Below, one piece after another: positions 1-5,569 of a stretch of 5,905 nucleotides of DNA; the first letter of the stretch is position 1, and the number at the start of each line of letters is the position of its first letter. Source of the stretch: Actinomycetota bacterium (GTDB lineage Bacteria; Actinomycetota; Humimicrobiia; Humimicrobiales; Humimicrobiaceae); NCBI GenBank assembly GCA_016927635.1, contig JAFGMJ010000195.1, positions 1-5,905 on the forward strand. The letters are read 5' to 3'. Position numbers and translations under genes: made by a program. Under the pieces are notes generated by a model. It searched no databases, was not told the origin of the DNA, and saw only the letters and a program-made list of their open reading frames with translations.

Positions 1-441
1 AGTGAAAATTTAAAATTAACAGTTGATACTGTTAGAAGTCTCTGGTCAAAAACATACAATTCTGAAGGCAAACCTGACTGGGAACACCTTTTTCCTTATT
101 ACCATCCGGATATTGTTTTCCAGGATTCCATCCAGAAAATAGAGGGCATAAATGCATTTAAAGAAATGTGCAAGCGTCTTACAAAAAGGTGTGAAAAACT
201 TACAATGGATATTTATTCAATAGCACAGGAAGATAATATTATTTTCCTGGAATGGAAAATGACAATGGTTTTTCGCAAGTCTCCCAACTCTCCTATTTTT
301 GGCTGCACCAGGCTTAAGCTTCATGAAGATGGAAGAATAATTGAACAGCGGGATTATTTTGATCTCTGGGGCGATATTTTTAACAAAATACCAGGCTTTA
401 GAATCGCCTATAGAAAATTTATGAAAAAAATCTTTGGTTAA
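1..441 (+). CDS. NTF2/SnoaL-like family protein, 5' end missing
   Basis: The frame is open from base 1, so the Met at 166 is internal and the gene begins before the window; 146 residues are visible. The fold is read from a SnoaL/NTF2-like pattern. YHPDIVFQDS (residues 34-43) is followed by KIEGINAF (46-53), a beta-rich middle containing FLEWKMTM (82-89), then DGRIIEQRDYFDL (110-122) and a basic tail ending in KKIFG. These proteins are small cone-shaped alpha+beta barrels. Some are isomerases, cyclases or hydratases, and many have no known reaction. The RDYFDL plus basic-tail ending resembles, from memory, NTF2-like proteins encoded beside SDR and FAD-oxidoreductase genes in bacterial cyclopropane-fatty-acid synthase clusters. 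Only 22 bases separate it from the SDR gene, so the two are probably co-transcribed. A role as an accessory or isomerase in the operon's pathway is inference. No signal peptide can be judged because the N-terminus is absent. Confidence 0.75.
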   Translation, partial: SENLKLTVDTVRSLWSKTYNSEGKPDWEHLFPYYHPDIVFQDSIQKIEGINAFKEMCKRLTKRCEKLTMDIYSIAQEDNIIFLEWKMTMVFRKSPNSPIFGCTRLKLHEDGRIIEQRDYFDLWGDIFNKIPGFRIAYRKFMKKIFG

Positions 442-455
442 ATATGTTCTTTTAT

Positions 456-461
456 AAGGAG
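456..461 (+). promoter_or_regulatory. Shine-Dalgarno site that questions the SDR start
   Basis: AAGGAG lies only 2 bases before the ATG at 464, which is too close for efficient initiation. The next codon in the same frame is TTG at 467, which would have the usual 5-base spacing. The real start may therefore be TTG 467, making the protein one residue shorter. The site is intergenic, 14 bases after the stop of the upstream gene. Confidence 0.6.
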
Positions 462-463
462 TA

Positions 464-1387
464 ATGTTGAAATTTAAAGTGCCTGAGAGGCTTGAATTTG
501 CCTTGAATAGAAAAGCAGAGCAGAAAACTACAAATGCATCGCTTGAGGGGAAGCTTTGTGTTATAAGCGGAGCAACTTCAGGGGTGGGACTGGAAGCAGC
601 TAAAAAACTTGCTGCTGGCGGTGCTGACCTGGTGCTTGTGGCCAGGAATTTAGAGAAAGCTGAAAGTGTTTGCTCTTTTCTGAATAGTCGTTCAAATGTG
701 AAAATTGATATAGTTCTAGCAGATTTCAGCTATTTGCCTGAAGTTAAAAAAGCTGCTGAAATAATTCTAAATAAATATCCCAAAATTGACTTGCTTATTA
801 ACAGTGCAGGCATATTTATAACCAAAAAAACAAAAACTACCGAAGGTTTTGAAATGACTTTTTGCGTCAATCATCTTGCACCTTTTTTATTGACCAGTAT
901 GCTCCTGGAAAGGATTAAAAAATCTCCAGGCGCCAGGATAATACAAATAAATTCCCAGGGCCACAGATTTAATGGTTTTGATATTAACGATATAAACTGG
1001 GACAAAAGATTTTATAATCCTTACAAAGCTTACGGAGCATCAAAAACTGCCCAGCTTCTTACTGTGTGGGAATTTGCAGAAAGATTAAAAAAAACAAGGG
1101 TGACAATTAACGCCATGCATCCTGGTGAAGTTAAAACAAATATTGGAAACAACAATGGGCCGCTTTACAGATGGTACTCAAAAAATATCATATGGCATTT
1201 TTTAAAAGATGCGGTTATTGCCGGCGATGCCATATATTATCTTGCTGCAGCGCCTGAATTAAAAGATACAAGTGGCCGGTATTTTAATCTTACAATAGAT
1301 GAAAAACCTGCGCCAGGTGCGCTTGACCGTGAAATGTCAAAGAAGGTCTGGGAACTTAGTGAAGAATTGACCGCATTTAAATCTTAA
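464..1387 (+). CDS. Short-chain dehydrogenase/reductase, retinol-dehydrogenase-like
   Basis: This is a classical SDR with a Rossmann fold, oxidising or reducing an alcohol/carbonyl pair with NAD(P). The cofactor loop is SGATSGVG (residues 35-42). VARN with Arg61 after beta-2 favours NADP(H). ADFS (86-89) is the adenine-ring loop, and NSAG (113-116) is the usual NNAG with one change. The catalytic set is complete: Asn136, Ser164 (in INSQGH), Tyr190 and Lys194 (YGASK). HPGEVKT (219-225) follows. This combination is typical of the retinol dehydrogenase 11-14/WWOX/DHRSX branch, whose substrates are often retinoids, polyprenols or other lipids. At 307 residues the length is normal. About 28 residues precede the core and are polar, so there is no membrane anchor. 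The substrate is not determined by sequence. It sits between the NTF2-like gene (22-base gap) and the FAD oxidoreductase (25-base gap), in a likely operon. The start is ATG 464 or TTG 467. Confidence 0.9.
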   Translation: MLKFKVPERLEFALNRKAEQKTTNASLEGKLCVISGATSGVGLEAAKKLAAGGADLVLVARNLEKAESVCSFLNSRSNVKIDIVLADFSYLPEVKKAAEIILNKYPKIDLLINSAGIFITKKTKTTEGFEMTFCVNHLAPFLLTSMLLERIKKSPGARIIQINSQGHRFNGFDINDINWDKRFYNPYKAYGASKTAQLLTVWEFAERLKKTRVTINAMHPGEVKTNIGNNNGPLYRWYSKNIIWHFLKDAVIAGDAIYYLAAAPELKDTSGRYFNLTIDEKPAPGALDREMSKKVWELSEELTAFKS

Positions 1388-1412
1388 AAAGGATTTTCGA
1401 AGAGGAGGATAT

Positions 1413-2984
1413 ATGCATTACGATGTGATTATCGCAGGTGCCGGCATAGCAGGGCTTACCTCGGCTGCTTTTCTTGCTAAATCCGGCCTTTCCGTTCTGA
1501 TTGTGGAGAAAAATCAAAAAACAGGAGGACTTATAAGTTCCTTTAAAAGGGAGGGCTTCACTTTTGATGGCGGAATAAGAGCAATGGAAAATTCGGGAGT
1601 GCTTTTCCCAATGCTGCGAAGTCTCGGGATAAATATGGAATTTATAAAGAATAATATCAGCATTGGGCTTGAAAATGACATAATAAGAATTAAAAATATT
1701 GACAGCCTGTCTGATTATCAGGATTTGCTTAACAAATACTATCCCGCAGAAGTTAACTCAATAGCAGAAATAATTGCTGAAATTAAAAAGATAATGTCTT
1801 ATGTAGATATAATTTATGGCATTGAAAATCCTATGTTTTTAGATATAAAAAATGACCGGAAGTATTTTATAAAAGTTGTGTTGCCATGGTTATTTAAATA
1901 TATAACCACAATAAAAAAGATAGAAAAACTTAAAGAGCCGGTCAATGATTATTTAAAAAGAATGACTTCAAATCTATCCCTGATCGATATTATTACCCAG
2001 CACTTTTTTAAAGATACCCCTGTTTTTTTTGCCCTTAGTTATTTTAAACTTTATTCAGATTATTTTTATCCCAAAGGCGGAACATATAAACTACCTGAAA
2101 AACTGGCAGAATTTGCCCTTAACAAAGGCGCGGATATAAAGAATAATACAGAGATAATAAAAGTGGAACCAGGGCTGCATCAGTTAACAGATAAAAATGG
2201 GAATATATATTCTTATAAAAAACTTATATGGGCTGCAGACCTGAAATCTCTTTATAAAATAACAGATGTATCTTCCATCAAGGATTATAAAATTAAAAAC
2301 ACAGTTATTAATCAGCAAAAAAACATATCAGGCAAAGTAGGCGGAGATTCTATATTTACCTTATATCTTGGCCTGGATATCGATAAAAAATATTTTTTTG
2401 ATATTGCTTCTGAGCACTTTTTCTATACGCCATATTCAGAGGGCCTTTCAAATGCCGGCTCTGCCAAAACCTTAAATAAAGAAGAGATAATAAAATGGCT
2501 TGAAAGATATTTTAAGCTGACCTCTTATGAGATATCATGTCCGGTGCTTAGGGATGAAAACCTGGCTCCGGAAGGTAAAACAGGCCTTATAATAAGTACG
2601 TTATTTGATTATTCCATAACAAAAAAGATATTTGATATGGGATGGTATGATGAGTTTAAAACTATTACTGAAAATATAATCATAGATGTGCTTAACAAAA
2701 CAGTATATCCGGGTTTTGCAAATAAGATAATATGCCGTTTTTCTTCAACACCATTGACTCTATCAGAAAATTATGGCAATTCAGAGGGAGCCATTACAGG
2801 ATGGGCTTTTACCAATTCTCAGATGCCTGTAGAATCCAGGCTTCCAAAGATTGCAAATTCAATAAATACCCCTATTCCAGATGTGCTTCAGGCCGGGCAG
2901 TGGGCCTTCAGTCCTACAGGCCTGCCCACATCAATAATGACGGGGAAGATGGCTTCAGACAAAATTTTAAAGCAGCTTATTTGA
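1413..2984 (+). CDS. FAD-dependent oxidoreductase, phytoene desaturase/retinol saturase-like
   Basis: This is a 523-residue flavoprotein of the CrtI/CrtISO/RetSat superfamily (COG1233 type). The N-terminus starts directly with a dinucleotide-binding fold: GAGIAG (residues 9-14), Glu32 at the end of beta-2 for the ribose, then TGG (37-39) and FTFDGGIRA (49-57). The middle region (about 85-215) is helical and lysine-rich. The family hallmark FYPKGGTYKLPEKLAE follows at 218-233. The C-terminal FAD motif is VLQAGQWAFSPTGLP (491-505). Relatives desaturate, isomerise or saturate carbon-carbon double bonds in carotenoids, retinoids and related polyenes. Which of these applies cannot be read from sequence, and no carotenoid genes are visible. 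The start is well supported: AGGAGG at 1403-1408, 4 bases before the ATG. The gene is last in the operon and is followed by a terminator. Partnership with the upstream SDR suggests consecutive redox steps on one lipid substrate (inference). Confidence 0.85.
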   Translation: MHYDVIIAGAGIAGLTSAAFLAKSGLSVLIVEKNQKTGGLISSFKREGFTFDGGIRAMENSGVLFPMLRSLGINMEFIKNNISIGLENDIIRIKNIDSLSDYQDLLNKYYPAEVNSIAEIIAEIKKIMSYVDIIYGIENPMFLDIKNDRKYFIKVVLPWLFKYITTIKKIEKLKEPVNDYLKRMTSNLSLIDIITQHFFKDTPVFFALSYFKLYSDYFYPKGGTYKLPEKLAEFALNKGADIKNNTEIIKVEPGLHQLTDKNGNIYSYKKLIWAADLKSLYKITDVSSIKDYKIKNTVINQQKNISGKVGGDSIFTLYLGLDIDKKYFFDIASEHFFYTPYSEGLSNAGSAKTLNKEEIIKWLERYFKLTSYEISCPVLRDENLAPEGKTGLIISTLFDYSITKKIFDMGWYDEFKTITENIIIDVLNKTVYPGFANKIICRFSSTPLTLSENYGNSEGAITGWAFTNSQMPVESRLPKIANSINTPIPDVLQAGQWAFSPTGLPTSIMTGKMASDKILKQLI

Positions 2985-3000
2985 GATATATTTTCCCAGG

Positions 3001-3026
3001 CAGCCCGGCATGGCTGGTTTATTTTT
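3001..3026 (+). terminator. Rho-independent terminator of the left operon
   Basis: CAGCC (3001-3005) pairs with GGCTG (3012-3016) around a six-base loop, followed by GTTTATTTTT. It begins 16 bases after the FAD oxidoreductase stop. The stem is only five pairs but is GC-rich in an AT-rich setting. On the - strand no T-run follows the hairpin, so it should act on the + strand only, although it sits between two convergent genes. Confidence 0.6.
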
Positions 3027-3043
3027 GAAAGTACGTTTATTTA

Positions 3044-3550
3044 TTATTTATGTATTTTTTTGCTTTTATTATTTGCTGCTTTAATAAAACCCAGAAATAT
3101 ATTCATCCTGGGAACTGATTCTAAATATTCTTTGTACTCATCTCCAAACTTCTTTATATTATCCTGTTCTTCTTTAACAGCAATTAAATAAAGAAAAACT
3201 GCACCAGTAATTCCTGTTATTATAAATACCCAGTGCGGATTTATAAAAATATTGGTTATAAATACAGCCAGTGACCAGCCCAGGTATAAAGGGTGGCGGA
3301 TAAACCTGTAGATGCCACTTTTAATCAAAACATTTGTTTTTCTTATATAGATATGATTATATGCCAGGCCTACAAGGACCAGGCCGGAAAGCAGGATAAC
3401 CCAACCTGCATACCATAATGCCTTTATATTATGCGGTTTTATAATATTTGCCAGAACCAGCAAATTTATGGGAAAAGATATTATTGAGAGTATGCTGGCA
3501 AGAATGAAAAGTAATCCGGAATTTATATGCTTTTTATAAATACCTGCCAT
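3044..3550 (-). CDS. Membrane methyltransferase, isoprenylcysteine/phospholipid methyltransferase superfamily
   Basis: This is a 168-residue integral membrane protein with about four hydrophobic segments (near 12-34, 44-66, 88-104 and 107-124). The superfamily's AdoMet-binding signature is clear: SGIYRFIRHPLYLG (78-91), with Arg85-His86-Pro87 and Tyr89. KEEQD (126-130) follows, with Glu127 and Glu128, then FGDEYKEYLESVPR (135-148). ICMT, PEMT and many uncharacterised bacterial proteins share this pattern; they methylate lipid-linked or small hydrophobic acceptors at the membrane. The acceptor here cannot be told from sequence, and prenylated CaaX proteins are not expected in bacteria. The ATG at 3548-3550 has no recognisable Shine-Dalgarno site, and I find no in-frame alternative start nearby. 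The gene follows the cation transporter on the same strand after 86 bases, so read-through from that gene is possible. It converges on the FAD oxidoreductase gene with 59 bases between them. The lysine-rich C-terminal tail is probably cytoplasmic. Confidence 0.85.
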   Translation of the reverse strand: MAGIYKKHINSGLLFILASILSIISFPINLLVLANIIKPHNIKALWYAGWVILLSGLVLVGLAYNHIYIRKTNVLIKSGIYRFIRHPLYLGWSLAVFITNIFINPHWVFIITGITGAVFLYLIAVKEEQDNIKKFGDEYKEYLESVPRMNIFLGFIKAANNKSKKIHK

Positions 3551-3636
3551 GGTAAAAAACTGTTATTTATTCAAATACTTCATTTTCTTGTAAATATGTT
3601 AAAAATCCAATGGGAATAATGCTGTATAAATTAAGA

Positions 3637-4566
3637 TTAAATATTTCTTGGCTCAGCTTCTATATTGATTTGTTTAAGCCCTTCTATTTCTTCCTTTAGG
3701 TTTTTTTCTATTATATCGATGGCTTTTTCTATTTGCTCAGTGCTTAAACCGTCCTTAAATTCCAGGTCGGCATTCAACAGGATTTCAGTTGGTGAAAGGT
3801 GCATTGTTTTAATATTCACTACCGCATTTACATCCCTGTTTTGGGAAATCAGGGAAAATATTTTTCTATAAACTAAGGGAGAAACTGCTTCACCGACTAA
3901 AAGCGCCTTGACATCCTTAATTAAAAAAATAGCAAAACCGGCAAGCAGCAAACCAATGATTATGGAACCAATACCATCATAAATGGCATTGCCTGTCAAT
4001 TTTACTGCGACAAGAATTAATGCAGCGATAATATTTCCTGCTATTGCCAGAATATCACCAAACCACAGGTTAATAATAGTAGGTTCTTTTATGTAATCCA
4101 GTTTATGAAAAAAGCCTTTTTTTATCTTTATTGCTCTAAGCAATGAACGGAAATATGCTGATGAAAAAAATAAATTTATTAGTTGAAAAATTAAAGAAAT
4201 CCCTAGAATTGAAAAACTCAATATAAAGTTTGATACTTCACCGGGCTCTCTTAATTTGCTTATTCCTTCCCTTACTGCAGAAGTTGCGCTGACTGATAAA
4301 ATAAATACTGCGCTGATAAATGCCCAGAAGAATTTTTCTTTTCCATAACCAAACTGGTGCTTTTTATCCGGTGTCTTTTTACTGCTATATACTCCTATTA
4401 ATAGAAAAACCTGGTTGGCTGTATCTGCTATTGAATGGAATCCTTCAGCTATCATAACTGAAGAACGCCCTATAACGCCAAAAACAAATTTTAAGGCAGC
4501 AGTGGCAAGATCTCCAAAGATTTCTATATAAAGGACTTTCTTGTTTTTATTTTCTGAAGAGTTCAT
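3637..4566 (-). CDS. Cation diffusion facilitator transporter, SLC30A9 (ZnT9)-type
   Basis: This is a 309-residue CDF-family transporter; members usually export divalent metals (Zn, Fe, Mn, Co) in exchange for protons. Six membrane segments can be traced over about residues 11-220, followed by a soluble C-terminal dimerisation domain (about 228-309). TM2 carries the metal pair His44/Asp48 in EGFHSIADTANQ. The loop FGYGKEKFFWAF (72-83) is a strong marker of the ZnT9-like branch. GNAIYDGIGSIIIG (192-205) in TM6 and LLVGEA (222-227) also fit that branch. TM5 is unusual: it keeps Asp171, but the residue four places earlier is Leu167, and Gly170 stands where I recall Glu in ZnT9-like proteins. There is no His-rich loop between TM4 and TM5, so metal specificity cannot be assigned. 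The ATG at 4564-4566 has no Shine-Dalgarno site. An extended -10 promoter lies 30 bases upstream. It is divergent from the isoaspartate methyltransferase gene and leads into the membrane methyltransferase gene. Confidence 0.9.
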   Translation of the reverse strand: MNSSENKNKKVLYIEIFGDLATAALKFVFGVIGRSSVMIAEGFHSIADTANQVFLLIGVYSSKKTPDKKHQFGYGKEKFFWAFISAVFILSVSATSAVREGISKLREPGEVSNFILSFSILGISLIFQLINLFFSSAYFRSLLRAIKIKKGFFHKLDYIKEPTIINLWFGDILAIAGNIIAALILVAVKLTGNAIYDGIGSIIIGLLLAGFAIFLIKDVKALLVGEAVSPLVYRKIFSLISQNRDVNAVVNIKTMHLSPTEILLNADLEFKDGLSTEQIEKAIDIIEKNLKEEIEGLKQINIEAEPRNI

Positions 4567-4596
4567 TTAACTAAATATTTTTATATTTGTTGATAA

Positions 4597-4605
4597 ATTA
4601 TAGCA
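4597..4605 (-). promoter_or_regulatory. Extended -10 promoter of the cation transporter gene
   Basis: Read on the - strand this is TGCTATAAT, a perfect -10 hexamer (4597-4602) with the TG extension. Transcription would begin near 4590, giving a leader of about 24 bases. No good -35 is present at 16-18 bases, which an extended -10 can tolerate. The leader is AT-rich and lacks a Shine-Dalgarno site. Confidence 0.55.
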
Positions 4606-4618
4606 CAAAAATATTATA

Positions 4619-4648
4619 TTGACCTTTCTGCGGCATACCTGATATATG
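4619..4648 (+). promoter_or_regulatory. Candidate distal promoter of the isoaspartate methyltransferase gene
   Basis: The -35 is TTGACC (4619-4624, five of six consensus positions). An 18-base spacer follows, then TATATG (4643-4648, four of six) preceded by TG at 4640-4641, an extended -10. Transcription would start near 4655, leaving a leader of about 67 bases without a visible riboswitch or Shine-Dalgarno site. It may compete with the proximal candidate at 4687-4715. Confidence 0.4.
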
Positions 4649-4686
4649 CAAAATTATTTGATAAAAAATAGAGCAAGCCGGTAAAC

Positions 4687-4715
4687 TTGAATAAAAAAAT
4701 ATTTATTACTATTAT
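4687..4715 (+). promoter_or_regulatory. Candidate proximal promoter placing the start on the ATG (leaderless)
   Basis: TTGAAT (4687-4692, four of six) and TATTAT (4710-4715, five of six) are 17 bases apart, the ideal spacing. With the -10 ending at -7, position +1 falls exactly on the A of the ATG at 4722. That would produce a leaderless mRNA, which agrees with the lack of any Shine-Dalgarno site. AT-rich DNA gives such matches by chance, so confidence is modest. Confidence 0.4.
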
Positions 4716-4721
4716 GAAAAT

Positions 4722-5564
4722 ATGAAGATAAAAAATAATCGCATGTTTTTTGGATTTAAATTTATTTTGCCAGTCGCCCTTGCGCTTTTTATAATTTTTT
4801 GCTGCCTGCCTGTACTGTCATGCAGCAAAAACGCCATCACAAAAACACCTCCAGGCATAATTGCAGAGCCGGAAAGAAACACAAATAAAACTGATGAAGA
4901 AGCGGCACTTACAGAGGAAAAAATTTTAGATGATGATAAATTTAAATTAATGAGAATGAATATGGTACAAAACCAGATAGCTGCACGTAATATTAAAGAT
5001 GAAAAAGTAATAGAGTCAATGCTGAAAGTTCCAAGACACTTTTTTGTAGATGAATCACAGCAGAATTCAGCATACGAGGACAGGCCTCTTCATATAGGAA
5101 TGGGCCAGACTATATCACAGCCTTATATAGTTGCCCTTATGACAGAATCGCTTGAGCTTTCAGGTGATGAGAAAGTACTTGAAATAGGAACAGGCTCAGG
5201 ATACCAGGCAGCCATAATTGCAGAGATTGTCAATCAGGTATATACAGTGGAAATCATACCACAATTATATAATACCTCAAAAGACAGGCTCAAAATTTAT
5301 GAGAATGTAAAAGTAAGCAATCATGACGGATATTACGGCTGGGAAGAGTTTGCACCTTTTGACAGCATAATAGTCACTGCCGCACCCGACCATATACCTC
5401 AACCGCTGGTTTCACAACTAGCAGATGGCGGCATCATGGTGATTCCTGTCGGCCCTCCAGGCTGGAACCAGACTCTATATAAAGTCATTAAAGATGGTGA
5501 AGATATAGTTATAAAAGAAATTACAAGTGTTATTTTTGTACCTCTAACGAGAAGTAAAGAATAA
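4722..5564 (+). CDS. pcm: Protein-L-isoaspartate O-methyltransferase, predicted exported lipoprotein
   Basis: The enzyme methylates abnormal L-isoaspartyl (and D-aspartyl) residues using AdoMet, so that damaged proteins can revert to normal aspartate. The core is complete from about residue 77: QIAARNIKD (85-93), VPRHFFVDE (103-111), GQTISQPYIVALM (128-140), the AdoMet loop VLEIGTGSGYQAA (152-164), acidic Glu177 after motif I, HDGYYGW (201-207), APFDSIIVTAAPDHIPQPLV (211-230), IPVGPPG (241-247) and the usual ending FVPLTR (272-277). Cytosolic relatives are about 205-220 residues long. This one has 76 more at the N-terminus: a basic start, a hydrophobic stretch (about 14-32), VLSC with Cys34 as probable lipidated residue, and a polar, acidic linker (about 35-75). 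Pro30 departs from the standard lipobox pattern, so a plain membrane anchor is the alternative. Met77 would give a cytosolic form but has no Shine-Dalgarno site. Neither does the ATG at 4722. It diverges from the transporter gene and ends 5 bases from a convergent gene. Confidence 0.92.
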   Translation: MKIKNNRMFFGFKFILPVALALFIIFCCLPVLSCSKNAITKTPPGIIAEPERNTNKTDEEAALTEEKILDDDKFKLMRMNMVQNQIAARNIKDEKVIESMLKVPRHFFVDESQQNSAYEDRPLHIGMGQTISQPYIVALMTESLELSGDEKVLEIGTGSGYQAAIIAEIVNQVYTVEIIPQLYNTSKDRLKIYENVKVSNHDGYYGWEEFAPFDSIIVTAAPDHIPQPLVSQLADGGIMVIPVGPPGWNQTLYKVIKDGEDIVIKEITSVIFVPLTRSKE

Positions 5565-5569
5565 ACCGC

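Larger units (their letters stand above)
4590..4676. repeat. Imperfect 19-base direct repeat in the divergent control region
   Basis: Copies at 4590-4608 and 4658-4676 share TTGATAAA, then ATAG, and end in CAA, matching at 15 of 19 positions. Their starts are 68 bases apart, about 6.5 helical turns. The first covers the -10 of the transporter promoter. The second lies just after the distal + strand promoter candidate. They could be operator half-sites for a shared regulator. Chance similarity in AT-rich DNA is a real alternative. Confidence 0.35.

Noticed and set aside
166..441. The Met at 166 as the start of the NTF2-like gene
   Set aside because: The frame is open to base 1, and the upstream residues include the family motif YHPDIVFQD, so the true start is outside the window.
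2732..3028. A 98-codon + strand open frame overlapping the 3' end of the FAD oxidoreductase gene
   Set aside because: It lies mostly inside the well-supported flavoprotein gene in another frame, has no Shine-Dalgarno site or recognisable domain, and runs through the terminator hairpin.
3596..3614. A possible terminator between the transporter and membrane methyltransferase genes on the - strand
   Set aside because: The only hairpin before the T-run has about three base pairs (TCC/GGA), too weak to call.
3665..3871. A 68-codon + strand frame antisense to the cation transporter
   Set aside because: It is antisense to the conserved C-terminal domain of the transporter, with Ser/Ile/Phe-rich composition typical of a shadow frame.
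4714..4725. A three-codon upstream frame (Met-Lys-Ile-stop) whose TGA overlaps the ATG at 4722
   Set aside because: It could suggest coupled translation, but it has no Shine-Dalgarno site and is easily explained by chance in AT-rich DNA.
4950..4952. Met77 of the isoaspartate methyltransferase as the true start
   Set aside because: It would give a normal-length cytosolic enzyme, but there is no Shine-Dalgarno site before it, and the upstream 76 codons form a coherent signal sequence, Cys and linker.
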